Shown: piece by piece, positions 1 through 10,076 of the stretch
Layout of the letters: every line of letters starts with the position of its first letter
Numbering within the stretch: position 1 is the stretch's first letter
Source of the DNA: Paraburkholderia polaris
GTDB taxonomy: Bacteria; Pseudomonadota; Gammaproteobacteria; Burkholderiales; Burkholderiaceae
Direction: 5' to 3'
Length of the DNA: 64,000 nt
Assembly (NCBI RefSeq): GCF_012927345.1
Contig: NZ_JABBGJ010000002.1
Location: 186,001 to 250,000 of the forward strand
Program-made: the position numbers and the translations under genes
Notes under the pieces: generated by a model
Seen by the model: the letters and a program-made list of their open reading frames with translations, nothing else
Told to the model about the DNA's origin: nothing
Databases searched by the model: none

Positions 1-3000
1 CACATCGTGTCCGACGGCTGGTCCGCGGACGTCATACTCGCGGAGTTGGCGTCGTTCTATCACGCGTATGCGAAGAACGAAGCGGTGTCGCTGACGCCAT
101 TGCCGATCCAGTACGCGGACTACGCGCTATGGCAGCGTCGCTGGCTCGATGCCGGCGAGCGTGAGCGTCAGCTTGAATTCTGGCGCGCCCGGCTGGACGC
201 GAGCCGCGACGTGCTGATGCTGCCGGGTGCCGCGCCGCGTCCGGCTCAACGGAGCGCGCGTGGCGCGCGGCACCGGTTCGTGCTGGATGCCACGCTCGTC
301 CAGCAAGTCAAGGCGCTCGCCAATGCCCAACGCGCAACGCCGTTCGCGGTGCTGCTAGCGGCGCTCAACGCCGTGCTCGCGCGTTCCTCGGGCGAAGCGC
401 AGATTCGGATCGGCGTGCCCGCTGCGAATCGCGAGCGCGGTGAAACGGCTGGGCTCGTCGGTTTCTTCGTGAACACGCTGACGCTGGCGACGCCGGTTCC
501 CGCCACGCAACCGTTCGCTGCGCTAGTCGGTGCGACCCAGCAAACGCTTATCGACGCCCAATCGCATCAGGACGTGCCGTTCGAACAGGTGGTCGAAGCG
601 CTCGGCGTGGTACGCAGCGCGAGCCACCATCCGCTGTTTCAGGTGATGGCGGCGTACGGCGCGTGTCGCCGTTTGCCTTCGCTTGCGGGCGTTCGCATGA
701 CCGAGTTGCCATCAGGGGCACCGTTCGCCAAGTTCGATCTGACGCTGAGCTTCGAGGAGCGCGACGACGGTTCCGTCGATGCTTACTTCATCTACGCGTT
801 AGATCTCTTCGAGGCGGACGCCGTTGAGCGGCTAGCTGCGCGTTTCATCGAGTTACTGTCGAACGCTACCGCGGCCCCGGGAACGGCGGTTGGCGATTTG
901 CAATGGCTGCCCGAAGCCGAGCGTGCCCAGCTCGATGCGTGGAACAGCACGGCAGTCAGTAATCAGGAATCCTTCAAACCAGTTCATCAGCGCGTGGCAG
1001 CTCATGCTCACGCCCGCCCGGATGCACGCGGCGTTGCGGATCTCGAACGCTCGCTCACACGCGGCGAAGTGGACGCACGTGCGACGCGGCTTGCGCAACG
1101 GCTCATCGCGGCCGGCGTGAGGGCGGAGATGCGCGTCGGGGTGGCGCTGAGCCGCTCGGTCGATCTGCTGGTCGGCCTGATCGCCGCGCTGAAATCCGGC
1201 GGCGCGTTCGTGCCGCTCGACCCGAGCCATCCGCGCGAGCGTCTCGCACAGATTCTCGACGATGCGCAGATCACCCATGTCATTACCGAGCGCGCCAGCC
1301 TGGCCGCTTTGCCGGCGTCGGATCGTTTGCGTCTCTGGCTGATCGACGAGGAGTCGCCGCGTGGTGATCTATCGACCGCGCCGATCGTGCTGCCTGCCGT
1401 CTCGCCGTACCAGGCTGCTTATGTGATCTACACCTCGGGCTCGACCGGCAAGCCGAAGGGCGTGGTCGTCGACCACGAATCGTTCGCGCGGCACTGTGCG
1501 GCGATTGCCGAGCGTTACGGCGCGGCTGAAAGCGACGTTTTCCTGCTATTCCAGTCGGTCAATTTCGACGGCGCCCACGAGGGCTGGTTCTCGCAGTACA
1601 TGTCCGGCGCCGCCGTGGCCATCACCGCCGACACGCTGTGGCCGCCCGCGCAAACCTGCCGGATGATGGTACGCGAAGGCGTGACGATGACCTACGTGCC
1701 GCCCGGTTGTGCGACGCAGCTTGCCGAATGGGCGCTCGCACACGGCGCGCCGCCGACCTTGCGATCGCTGACGGTGGGCGGCGAAGCGACTTCGCGCGAA
1801 GCCTTTGCGCTGATGCGCCGCGCGTTTCCGAACGCACGCATCGTCAACGGGTATGGTCCGACCGAAACCGTCATCACGCCGATGCTGTGGATGTTCTATC
1901 CCGCCGACGATGTTGCGAAGCTGGCCGACAGTGCGTATCTGCCGATCGGCACATTGGTTGGCGCTCGATCCGCCCATGTGCTCGATGCCCGCCTGAACCC
2001 GCTGCCGGTGGGTGTGATCGGCGAATTGTATCTGGGTGGCGAGGGCGTGGGCGTTGCACGCGGTTATCTTGATCGCCCTGCGCTCACCGCAGAGCGCTTC
2101 GTGCCGGACCCGTTCGGTACGCAAGGTGCACGGCTTTATCGTACGGGCGACCTCGTCAAACGGCGCGCGGATGGCGTGTTCGACTTTATAGGCCGCGTCG
2201 ATCACCAGGTGAAGCTACGTGGCTTGCGTATCGAGTTAGGCGAAATCGAGGCACAGCTCGCCGCGCATGAAGATGTGCGTGAAGCCGTGGCGATCGTGCA
2301 CGGCAAGGGGGCGCAAGCGGCCTTGGTGGCGTATGTGGAGTTGAGCGCCGAAGCGTGCGAGCGCAACACGCGTGCAGATGCTGCTGAACTTGACGCGCAT
2401 TTACGTCACACGTTGCCCGATTACATGGTGCCCGCGCATATCGTCGTGCTCGATGCGTTGCCGCGCAATGCGAACAGCAAGGTGGACCGCGCCGCACTGC
2501 CCGAGCCGCAGCGCGTCGCGCGGGCGTATCAGGCGCCCGCAGCCGGGCTCGAAACGGCGCTCGCGATGATTTTCCGCGAAGTGCTGGGTGTGGAACGCGT
2601 CGGTCGTGGCGATCATTTCTTCGAACTCGGCGGCCATTCACTCGCGGCTGTGCGTGTGGCGACGCGCGTAGCCGAGCGGCTCGCGCGAGATGTGCCGGTG
2701 CGCACGCTCTTCGAAGCGCCGATCCTGGCTCAGTATGCGCAGCGGGTGATGGCCGCGGCACGGAGTGAGGCGGTGGGCGAAGTGGATATCGAGTCCGGGT
2801 TGGCGTCCGGATTGCACTCCGGGTTCGGGAGCCGGGCGGCGAATCCGCGCGTGCTTGCTGGAGCACCAGGCGTGTTGCCGTTGTCCGCCGCACAATTGAG
2901 CCTGTGGTTCTTGTGGCGCGCACAACCGGACAGCGCGGCCTACAACATTCCTGTCGCGCTGCGTCTGCGCGGGCCGCTCGATGTCGATGCATTGCGTGAT

Positions 3001-4524
3001 GCGTTTGCCGGGGCCGCGGCGCGGCATCCGGCGTTGCGCACGCGCCTCGTCGAACGCAAAGGGGAGTTGCCGGGCCAACGGATTGCGGCGGTGGCGCCTT
3101 TCGAACTGCCGGTGATTGATCTGGTTTCGCTCGAAGCCACAGAAGCCACAGATACCGCAAAGTCCGCACCCGAGGCCGCCGCCGTTACGCTGACCGACGA
3201 AGACGCGCTGACCCCATTCGACCTGCTCGACGACGCACCGCTTTGGCGCGTGCGGCTATTGCGTCTCGGCGAGCGCGATCATGTGTTGTCGCTGGTCGTG
3301 CATCACATCGTGTCGGATGGGCAGTCGATCGATCTGTGGCTTGAGGAAGTCCGCACGATCTACGTGGCGATCGTGCGGGGAGCGTCGCCTGCGGTTCCGG
3401 ACCCGTCGTCGGCATTGCCACATGCGCTGGTGCTGCCGGTCGCGGCGCCGCGCGCGCGCCTGTCTTTCTGGCGCGACGTGCTTGCCGACGCGCCCGCGCA
3501 CGTTTTACCTTCGCCGCCGCCGGGCCGTTCCGCGATGCCGCGCTGGACCGCAGGCCGCTTCGCATTCGAGTTCGCCCCGGACGTCGTGCGGCGCGCCCGC
3601 ACAATGGCGCTCGAAGTCCACGCAACCCTGCCGATGCTGCTGCACGCCGCGCTGAACGTCGCGTTCTATCGTGCGACTGGCGCAACCGATCAGCCTGTCG
3701 GCGCTCTCGCATCGACGCGCGAATTGACGGGCGAGGCTGCACGCCGCGCGCTCGGGCTCTTCATCAACGCGGTGGTCGTGCGCACACGGCTTGCGAAAAC
3801 AGACACGCCCGCCACGCTGCTGGCCGAAGTGCGCGACGCGGCCCTCGCTGCCTATTCGCACGCGGACACGCCCTTCGCCGACGTGGTCGCAGCGTTGCGC
3901 GCGCCGCGCCCGGAACCCGGCAATCCGCTTTTCTCGGTGATGTTCAACTACTTGCGCCCGGCTGGTGCTGCGGAACGCGACTGGGCCGGTCTCACGCTCG
4001 ACGATTTCAACGACGTGCGGCATCGCGTCGTCTTCGAACTGGAACTCGACGTGGTCGAGCATCCGGATGGACGCGTGACGGGCGCGTTTTCGTATGCGGA
4101 TGAACTGGTCGACGGCGGCTTCGTCGAGGCGTTGACTGCTGACTATCTAAGCGTGGTGCAGCAGTTCGTCGATGCACCGCATGAAGCGCTCGGCGCGTCG
4201 CCGGCACACTTTGCTCTTGCAACGCCTGGCGTTGCTGCAGACATGAATGCCTGCAGCGCACTTCACGTCGAAGCAACCGACCACGCCGACGCGTTCGAAC
4301 GCATCTGGAGCGATCTCTTCGAAGGCAACACGCCTGCGCATCACGACGATCTGTTCGAAGCCGGTGCGACTTCGTTCGACGTTGTGCGCTTTGTCGACGC
4401 AGCGCAAGCAGCCGGGCACGCACTCTCCATTGCCGATGTGTTCGCCGCGCCGACTTTCGCCGGCCTGAGCGCGCGGATCGTTACCGGGACCTCGACCGTT
4501 GTCGAGGTTAGGGATGCCGGTTAA
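1..4524 (+). CDS. Siderophore NRPS, C-terminal part (C-A-PCP-C-PCP), 5' truncated by window
   Basis: Partial non-ribosomal peptide synthetase, open from base 1 in frame 1 (1507 residues seen). It starts inside a condensation domain at the HxxxDG motif (HIVSDGW). An adenylation domain follows, with core motif YTSGSTGKPKG near residue 480 and KLRGLRIELGEIE near 740. Then come a carrier domain (FFELGGHSL, phosphopantetheine serine near 880), a second condensation domain with intact HHIVSDG (1101-1107), and a terminal carrier domain (GATSFD, serine near 1458). No thioesterase or reductase follows. The next genes (ornithine hydroxylase, TonB receptor, formyl-hydroxyornithine transferase) match ornibactin/malleobactin loci, where the last NRPS (OrbJ/MbaJ) incorporates the formyl-hydroxyornithine residue. 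I infer that the terminal C-PCP pair takes part in release, perhaps onto putrescine. The apparent ATG/GTG starts inside the window are not real starts. Confidence 0.93.
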   Translation, partial: HIVSDGWSADVILAELASFYHAYAKNEAVSLTPLPIQYADYALWQRRWLDAGERERQLEFWRARLDASRDVLMLPGAAPRPAQRSARGARHRFVLDATLVQQVKALANAQRATPFAVLLAALNAVLARSSGEAQIRIGVPAANRERGETAGLVGFFVNTLTLATPVPATQPFAALVGATQQTLIDAQSHQDVPFEQVVEALGVVRSASHHPLFQVMAAYGACRRLPSLAGVRMTELPSGAPFAKFDLTLSFEERDDGSVDAYFIYALDLFEADAVERLAARFIELLSNATAAPGTAVGDLQWLPEAERAQLDAWNSTAVSNQESFKPVHQRVAAHAHARPDARGVADLERSLTRGEVDARATRLAQRLIAAGVRAEMRVGVALSRSVDLLVGLIAALKSGGAFVPLDPSHPRERLAQILDDAQITHVITERASLAALPASDRLRLWLIDEESPRGDLSTAPIVLPAVSPYQAAYVIYTSGSTGKPKGVVVDHESFARHCAAIAERYGAAESDVFLLFQSVNFDGAHEGWFSQYMSGAAVAITADTLWPPAQTCRMMVREGVTMTYVPPGCATQLAEWALAHGAPPTLRSLTVGGEATSREAFALMRRAFPNARIVNGYGPTETVITPMLWMFYPADDVAKLADSAYLPIGTLVGARSAHVLDARLNPLPVGVIGELYLGGEGVGVARGYLDRPALTAERFVPDPFGTQGARLYRTGDLVKRRADGVFDFIGRVDHQVKLRGLRIELGEIEAQLAAHEDVREAVAIVHGKGAQAALVAYVELSAEACERNTRADAAELDAHLRHTLPDYMVPAHIVVLDALPRNANSKVDRAALPEPQRVARAYQAPAAGLETALAMIFREVLGVERVGRGDHFFELGGHSLAAVRVATRVAERLARDVPVRTLFEAPILAQYAQRVMAAARSEAVGEVDIESGLASGLHSGFGSRAANPRVLAGAPGVLPLSAAQLSLWFLWRAQPDSAAYNIPVALRLRGPLDVDALRDAFAGAAARHPALRTRLVERKGELPGQRIAAVAPFELPVIDLVSLEATEATDTAKSAPEAAAVTLTDEDALTPFDLLDDAPLWRVRLLRLGERDHVLSLVVHHIVSDGQSIDLWLEEVRTIYVAIVRGASPAVPDPSSALPHALVLPVAAPRARLSFWRDVLADAPAHVLPSPPPGRSAMPRWTAGRFAFEFAPDVVRRARTMALEVHATLPMLLHAALNVAFYRATGATDQPVGALASTRELTGEAARRALGLFINAVVVRTRLAKTDTPATLLAEVRDAALAAYSHADTPFADVVAALRAPRPEPGNPLFSVMFNYLRPAGAAERDWAGLTLDDFNDVRHRVVFELELDVVEHPDGRVTGAFSYADELVDGGFVEALTADYLSVVQQFVDAPHEALGASPAHFALATPGVAADMNACSALHVEATDHADAFERIWSDLFEGNTPAHHDDLFEAGATSFDVVRFVDAAQAAGHALSIADVFAAPTFAGLSARIVTGTSTVVEVRDAG

Positions 4525-4602
4525 CGCCTACGTTGCTCAACAAACATTTCTCTCCAGCCAGCGCCTCCGGCGCGCCGGCTCACACCGATAAGGACCTGCG
4601 AC

Positions 4603-5982
4603 ATGCACAGAGATACCGTATTTGATCTGATCGGCATCGGCTTCGGGCCGTCGAATCTGGCGCTTGCCGTGCGCCTCGCTGAAGAGGCCGGCAAGGCGAT
4701 CCACGGGGACCTCGCACATTGCTTCATCGAGCGCCAACCGGAGTTCGGCTGGCACCGCGGCATGCTGCTCGACGACTGCCGCATGCAAATTTCTTTCCTC
4801 AAGGATCTCGTCACGCTGCGCGATCCGAAGAGCCGCTTCACGTTCATCAACTATCTGTTCGAGCGAGGACGTCTCGCGGATTTCGTGAACCTGAAGAGTT
4901 TCTATCCGACGCGTGTCGAGTTTCACGACTACCTCAGTTGGGTGGCTGCGTCGTTCGATGAACGCGTGCATTACGGCCAGACGGTGATCGGTATCGAAGC
5001 GGTCAAGGCTGCCGGTAAGGTGAACGAGGTCGAAGCGCTGCGCGTCTTCTCACGTGACGAAGAGGGCCGCGAATGGCAGCGCGTGACGCGCGCGCTGTCG
5101 GTCGGTATCGGCGGTGGCGCTCAGGTGCCGGAGGCGTTTGCCGCACTCGGTTCGCACAATATCGTGCACTCGTCGAAGTATCTGACTTCGATCGACCGCG
5201 TGGTGGGGGAGGCCGGCAGTGCGCGCAAACGCGTGGCGGTGATCGGCGCTGGGCAGAGCGCGGCGGAAGTGTTCGTCGATCTGACGCGCCGCTATCCGCA
5301 TGTCGACGCGAGTCTCGTGATCCGTTCGAGCGCACTCAAGCCCGCCGACGACAGCCCGTTCGTCAACGAGATCTTCAGTCCGGCTTTTACCGACATCGTC
5401 TACGCGCAGCCGAGAGACGGCCGCCGCTCGCTGATCGAGCGCTTTCGCGACACCAACTATGCGGTGGTCGATCGTCCGCTGATCGAGCAGATCTACGAAA
5501 TGCTCTATATGCAGAACGTGTCGGCGGAACCGCGTCACCGGCTGCTGGCGAATACGGGCATCGAGACGGCGGTGCGCACGGCTGGTGGTCAGATCGAACT
5601 CACGCTGCGCGATCGCCTGAGCGGTCATGCGCGTGCCGAGCAATTCGATGCGCTCGTGCTGGCGACGGGGTATCGCCGCGACACGCATTTCGAATTGCTC
5701 GAAGGTCTTGCGCCGCATCTGGGCGAAGCGCTCGCGCAGGGCAACGTCGAACGCGATTACCGGCTCGCCACGCCCACAGGTTTCAAACCGCGCATTTACC
5801 TGCAAGGCTGCTGTGAAGACAGCCACGGGCTTTCCGACACGCTGCTGTCGGTTCTCGCGCTGCGCTCCGACGAAATCGTCGCGTCGCTCGCACGCCACAC
5901 ATCACAAGACCGGTCGGCCAGCCGGACAACTCAAGCAGAAGAAAACGGGACGAGCAAGCGCCGCATGGCCTTCGCTCTTTGA
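4603..5982 (+). CDS. pvdA: L-ornithine N5-monooxygenase (hydroxamate siderophore)
   Basis: Flavin- and NADPH-dependent hydroxylase that makes N5-hydroxyornithine, the hydroxamate precursor of the siderophore peptide. The 459-residue protein has an N-terminal FAD motif (GIGFGPSNLA, residues 11-20), a central NADPH motif (VIGAGQSAAE, about 212-222), the family motif DDSPFVNEIFSP and a C-terminal ATGYRRD/SDTLLSVLALR segment. All of these are typical of the PvdA/SidA family, and the length is normal. The ATG is preceded by AAGGAC at a suitable distance. It lies 78 bp after the NRPS and 45 bp before the receptor, so it is probably in the same operon. The equivalent gene is called mbaA in malleobactin loci. 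Confidence 0.96.
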   Translation: MHRDTVFDLIGIGFGPSNLALAVRLAEEAGKAIHGDLAHCFIERQPEFGWHRGMLLDDCRMQISFLKDLVTLRDPKSRFTFINYLFERGRLADFVNLKSFYPTRVEFHDYLSWVAASFDERVHYGQTVIGIEAVKAAGKVNEVEALRVFSRDEEGREWQRVTRALSVGIGGGAQVPEAFAALGSHNIVHSSKYLTSIDRVVGEAGSARKRVAVIGAGQSAAEVFVDLTRRYPHVDASLVIRSSALKPADDSPFVNEIFSPAFTDIVYAQPRDGRRSLIERFRDTNYAVVDRPLIEQIYEMLYMQNVSAEPRHRLLANTGIETAVRTAGGQIELTLRDRLSGHARAEQFDALVLATGYRRDTHFELLEGLAPHLGEALAQGNVERDYRLATPTGFKPRIYLQGCCEDSHGLSDTLLSVLALRSDEIVASLARHTSQDRSASRTTQAEENGTSKRRMAFAL

Positions 5983-6027
5983 TAAAGCGCGGCCGTTTGG
6001 CCGCATAACAACCTGGAGCATCGAGAG

Positions 6028-8265
6028 ATGGAGTGGGCAATAGGCACGCGTCGGCGTGCGATCGCAGCCGCGGCAAGCGTGGCGTTTTACGCGGCGGCAG
6101 CCGGTTACGCGCAGGCGCAGCAGGCGGTGCAACCCGCGGCGCAGTTAGCGACCGGTGCACAGCAGCAGACCAATACAGCACAACAGGACGCAACGCCAGC
6201 TAATACGCTGCCTTCGATCAGCGTCAAAGGAGCCGCTGAAAGCGAGGCAACGGTCGGTCTCGTCGCTCGCCGCAGCAGCACTGGCACCAAGACCGACACC
6301 CCGCTGAAGGAAATCCCGCAGACGATCAACGTCGTGACCGCGCAGCAGATCGAGCAAACCGGTGCGACCTCCATCAATGAGGCGTTGCGTTACATTCCGG
6401 GCTTTTCGACCTACGGCGCCGATGTGCGCTCCGACTGGTATTCGGTGTTGCGTGGCTTTACGCCGACTGTCTTCGTCGACGGACTGCAGGTGCCCAATAC
6501 GCTCAATCTCTCGAGCTGGCGTGTCGATCCGACCATGATCGACAGCATCACGGTGCTGCGCGGTCCGACTTCCGTTCTGTACGGTCAGGGCGACCCGGGC
6601 GCGATCATCGACGTGCAGAGCAAGCTCGCGAACGGCGAGCGCATCCGTGAAGTCGACATGCAGGTGGGCGACTACGCGCGCAAACAACTGGCTTTCGATG
6701 TGGGCGACACGGTCGATCAGGACGGCACGCTGTCATATCGATTCCTGGGGGTAGGACGCGACGGCAATTCGCAGACCGGACCAAACCCGGAGCAGCGCGT
6801 GGCGCTGGCGCCTTCGGTGAAGTGGCAGCCGAACGCGAAGACCTCGCTGACCGTCGAGGCGACCTATCTGCAGGATTGGGGCGATGCGTCGAACAATTTT
6901 TTGCCGGCCCAGGGCACGATTTTGCCGAATCCGAACGGCAAGATTTCGCCGGATCTCTATACGGGCGATCCGGAGTTTTCCCACTACCGCAAGAAGCAGT
7001 GGTCGGTGGGTTATCAGTTTGAATACAAGTTCGATCCGGTCTGGACGTTCCGGCAGAACACGCGCCTGATGCACCTGTCGCTCGATCAGGGGCAGGTGTT
7101 CGGCGGCGGTCTCGATCCGGCCGACCCCACCGAGGCATCGCTGCTGCGCTATGTCGGCTTGTATCAGCTGAACTACAGCCGCTTCGACGTCGACAATCAG
7201 GCGCTCGCGAAATTCCGCACCGGCCCGCTCGACCATACGGTGCTGCTCGGCTTCGAATACAACCGGCAGTCCACGACCGATAGCGAGTCGATGGCGACCG
7301 GGCCGAGTCTGAATATGTACAACCCGGTGTATACGCCGATTACCAACGCGATTTTCGGCGGCCCGAACGCGTTCCCGCGCACCGATACGAAGTCGACGCT
7401 CAATTCGTTCGGCGTGTATGCGCAGGACCAGATCAAGTGGCAGCGCTGGGTACTGACGCTCGGCGGCCGCCAGGACTGGAGCGACACCACGCAGAACGAT
7501 CTCGCAGGCGGCACGCGGCTCACGCAGAACGATCAGGCGTTCTCGGGTCGCGTCGGGCTCGTCTATCTCGGCGATTACGGGCTTTCGCCGTATATCAGCT
7601 ATTCGACTTCGTTCAATCCGCTGGTCGGCGTGAAGATCGCGGGCGGCGGCATTGCCGAGCCGACCAAGGGCAAGCAGATCGAAGCCGGTTTGCGCTGGCA
7701 ACCGGCCGGCAAGAATCTGATGCTGAACGCGGCGCTCTATCAGATCAACCAGACTAACGTCGTCACGCCCGATCTCGCGCTCGACCCGACCGGCAGCACC
7801 TCAGTGCAGACCGGCGAAGTGCGCTCGCGCGGCATCGAGTTGAGCGGGGTGGGCAACGTTACGCGTAACTTCTCAGTGATCGCCGCGTACGTGTACCAGG
7901 ACGTGAAAAACATCAAGGCCGGCGACGACACCCTGGGCAAGTGGCCCGTGGATATACCGCGCCCGCGTCAGATGGCTTCGCTGTGGGGCGACTGGACGTG
8001 GCACGTTGGGCCGCTCGCCGGCCTCGGCGTTGCCGCGGGCATCCGCTATCAAAGCGGCGCGGCGGGCGCCGCCGACAACTCGCTCTACGTACCGAGCTAC
8101 ACCGTGTACGACGCGGCGATTCACTACGAAATGCGCAACTGGCGCTTCGCGGTGAATGGCCAGAACATTTTCAATCGCCGCTTCGTGAGCGGTTGCCAGT
8201 CGGTGAATACCTGCTTCTATGGGAATCCGCGCACGGTGATCGCGACGGCGAAGTACGACTGGTAA
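6028..8265 (+). CDS. TonB-dependent ferric-siderophore receptor (OrbA/FmtA type)
   Basis: Outer-membrane receptor of 745 residues, probably importing the ferric form of the siderophore made by the neighbouring genes. A signal peptide ends near residue 30 (AGYAQAQ). The plug domain carries the usual LKEIPQTINVVTAQQ and LRGPTSVLYGQGDPGAIIDV segments. A 22-strand-type barrel follows, ending in the terminal aromatic residue required for assembly (AKYDW). The position between the ornithine hydroxylase and the formyltransferase is that of orbA in ornibactin loci and fmtA in malleobactin loci. Substrate identity is inferred from context. Confidence 0.94.
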   Translation: MEWAIGTRRRAIAAAASVAFYAAAAGYAQAQQAVQPAAQLATGAQQQTNTAQQDATPANTLPSISVKGAAESEATVGLVARRSSTGTKTDTPLKEIPQTINVVTAQQIEQTGATSINEALRYIPGFSTYGADVRSDWYSVLRGFTPTVFVDGLQVPNTLNLSSWRVDPTMIDSITVLRGPTSVLYGQGDPGAIIDVQSKLANGERIREVDMQVGDYARKQLAFDVGDTVDQDGTLSYRFLGVGRDGNSQTGPNPEQRVALAPSVKWQPNAKTSLTVEATYLQDWGDASNNFLPAQGTILPNPNGKISPDLYTGDPEFSHYRKKQWSVGYQFEYKFDPVWTFRQNTRLMHLSLDQGQVFGGGLDPADPTEASLLRYVGLYQLNYSRFDVDNQALAKFRTGPLDHTVLLGFEYNRQSTTDSESMATGPSLNMYNPVYTPITNAIFGGPNAFPRTDTKSTLNSFGVYAQDQIKWQRWVLTLGGRQDWSDTTQNDLAGGTRLTQNDQAFSGRVGLVYLGDYGLSPYISYSTSFNPLVGVKIAGGGIAEPTKGKQIEAGLRWQPAGKNLMLNAALYQINQTNVVTPDLALDPTGSTSVQTGEVRSRGIELSGVGNVTRNFSVIAAYVYQDVKNIKAGDDTLGKWPVDIPRPRQMASLWGDWTWHVGPLAGLGVAAGIRYQSGAAGAADNSLYVPSYTVYDAAIHYEMRNWRFAVNGQNIFNRRFVSGCQSVNTCFYGNPRTVIATAKYDW

Positions 8266-8366
8266 GCGGGAGGCGTTCGCGGCGGGTCCGAGTTTTTTTC
8301 ACGCGCCATCCGAACGCCCCTCGCTTTGATCTCATCTGCAACTATTGATACGCATTCGAACCGACT

Positions 8367-9209
8367 ATGCTGAAGAAAAAGCTCGTTTATATCTGGTCTC
8401 TGAGAAACGCCGCCGCCGATAAGGCGGGCCAGGATATCGCATACAAGAGCAGCACACGCTATATGAAGTCGGTGCTCGAATCGCTCGTGGAAGCACTCAA
8501 CGACACCGAGCTCGGCGAGCAGTACTCGTTGGAGAAAGTGATCTATGACGACGATGCGGGCTCGGCTTTGGATCGAGAGAAGCTGAAGGAATATGGCTTC
8601 TCATATGAGCCGGGCAAGCGCTGGTTCTATCCGCCGAATTTGCGTGTGCAGGGCAACGCCGTGAATGACCTGCTGCTGGCGATTCCGTCGACGTATCGAC
8701 GTGAACCGCTCGGTGCAGCAAGCCGTACGGCAGGCAAAAGCAGGTTTGAGAAACATCTGCTCGATACGTTGATCGAGTTGAAGGCCGATATCGTCGTGCT
8801 GGACGGACTGCTGATCATTCTCGATGAACTTGTACGGCCGGGCGCACCGTTTCAAAGAAAGATCGTCAATATTCATCCGGGCGTGACGCGCGCGGAATCG
8901 CCGTATGAGCGGCGCGGCGCGTATGCGACGCTCGATGCTTTGTATGGCGCGCGCGGCAGGAAAGTGGTGAACTGGAAGACGATGGAGACCGTGGCGGTAG
9001 AGCCGCTTTATCTCACCGGCGCCTCGTTTCACTACGTCGATAACGGGATCGATTCAGGTGAGGTGATTCACGACGTGCTGAACACGGAGATCGACAAGGA
9101 CGACACGATTCTTGAACTGCGTTGGAACAATTTCAATCGCAGCCTGTTCCCGGCGTTGCATGAAGGGCTGGCGATGATGGCGGGGCATAGGGTAGGGATC
9201 GAGGCCTGA
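8367..9209 (+). CDS. pvdF: N5-hydroxyornithine formyltransferase (siderophore)
   Basis: Transfers a formyl group from formyl-tetrahydrofolate to N5-hydroxyornithine, giving the formyl-hydroxamate ligand. The 280-residue protein contains the formyltransferase core NIHPGVTRAESPYERRG (about residues 167-183) and the downstream LTGASFHYVDNGIDSGEVI segment, as in PvdF/MbaF. It is the last gene of the siderophore cluster here: a strong inverted repeat follows at 9218 and the next gene is convergent. No OrbK/OrbL-type acyltransferase lies between the NRPS and this gene, which points to a malleobactin-like rather than acylated ornibactin-like product (inference). Confidence 0.92.
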   Translation: MLKKKLVYIWSLRNAAADKAGQDIAYKSSTRYMKSVLESLVEALNDTELGEQYSLEKVIYDDDAGSALDREKLKEYGFSYEPGKRWFYPPNLRVQGNAVNDLLLAIPSTYRREPLGAASRTAGKSRFEKHLLDTLIELKADIVVLDGLLIILDELVRPGAPFQRKIVNIHPGVTRAESPYERRGAYATLDALYGARGRKVVNWKTMETVAVEPLYLTGASFHYVDNGIDSGEVIHDVLNTEIDKDDTILELRWNNFNRSLFPALHEGLAMMAGHRVGIEA

Positions 9210-9217
9210 GGGGCGCT

Positions 9218-9235
9218 ACGGCGCACACGCGCCGT
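9218..9235. terminator. Hairpin between convergent pvdF and mhpR
   Basis: A perfect 7-bp inverted repeat, ACGGCGC-acac-GCGCCGT, fills the 30-bp gap between two convergent genes. There is no long T tract on either side, so it may act as a bidirectional hairpin terminator or only as an mRNA 3' stabiliser. Confidence 0.55.
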
Positions 9236-9239
9236 TCGC

Positions 9240-10052
9240 TTAGCCTTTACCCGCACCGTTCCCGGATTCCTCCGCTTCCAGCGCCTCACTCATCTCCCGC
9301 GCGGCGGCCTGGAGTTCCGGCACATAGCGCCGCGTCGCCTCGGCGAGCGTGACCGCCCGCGAGAGAAACACCACGTTCAGACTCGCCAGCACACGCTCCT
9401 GCGACACGATCGCGACGGCGACCGCGCCGATTTTGCTCTGCGCGGCCCAATCGCCGTGGTTCGAACCGAAGCCGTCCGCGCGAACCCGCCGTATCAGGCT
9501 TTTGACCAACGCATCATTGGAGGCGAGCGCCTTCTGCTCGTCCCCGCCCGCACCCGAACGCAGCAACTCGAGGATGTCCTCGCGTTCGCCCTCGGGGCAC
9601 ATCGCAAAGTAAGCGCGCCCAGCGGCCGTGAGCAGAATCGGCAGACGCCGCCCAACCATCGAACGATGAAACGACAGCGGACTGAAACGGTGCGTGGTCT
9701 CGCGGATGATCATCGCATCACCGTCCGGCGTGGTCAGATCTGAAGGCCACGCTACGCGCTGCAAAAGTCTTCCCATGATCGGCGGCGCGATCGTCGCGAT
9801 TCTTTCGTCATCCGTAAATCCTTCGCTCAGCGTGCGCACCTGCAACGTCAGACGAAAGCTGTCGTCCGATGCGCTGCGCCGCACGAAACCTTCCTCCATC
9901 AGCGTTTCCAGCAGCCGTCTCGCCGTGGTGCGATGCAAACCGGTGAGGTCGCTGATCTGCTGGCTGGTGGCGCGGCCGCTTTCCATGGAATTGAGCGCTT
10001 GCAGTACCTGCAGCCCGCGTGACAGGCCTCGCACGTTTGTGTATTTGGTCAC
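9240..10052 (-). CDS. mhpR: IclR-family activator of the mhp operon (MhpR)
   Basis: IclR-type regulator: N-terminal winged helix (GLSRGLQVL...ISDLTGLHRTTARRLLETLMEEGFVRRS) and a C-terminal effector-binding domain. From KYTNVRGLSRG through ETTHRFSPLSFHRSMVGRRLP it closely resembles E. coli MhpR, which activates phenylpropionate catabolism. It is divergent from mhpA. The frame is open back to an ATG at 10094, but that ATG overlaps the palindrome I take to be the MhpR operator. I therefore prefer the GTG at 10052 (VTKYTNVRG), which gives 270 residues and matches the family N terminus. No strong Shine-Dalgarno sequence is visible for either start, so the exact start is uncertain. Confidence 0.9.
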   Translation of the reverse strand: MTKYTNVRGLSRGLQVLQALNSMESGRATSQQISDLTGLHRTTARRLLETLMEEGFVRRSASDDSFRLTLQVRTLSEGFTDDERIATIAPPIMGRLLQRVAWPSDLTTPDGDAMIIRETTHRFSPLSFHRSMVGRRLPILLTAAGRAYFAMCPEGEREDILELLRSGAGGDEQKALASNDALVKSLIRRVRADGFGSNHGDWAAQSKIGAVAVAIVSQERVLASLNVVFLSRAVTLAEATRRYVPELQAAAREMSEALEAEESGNGAGKG

Positions 10053-10076
10053 CGAAAACTCGTTATAAATCAGATA

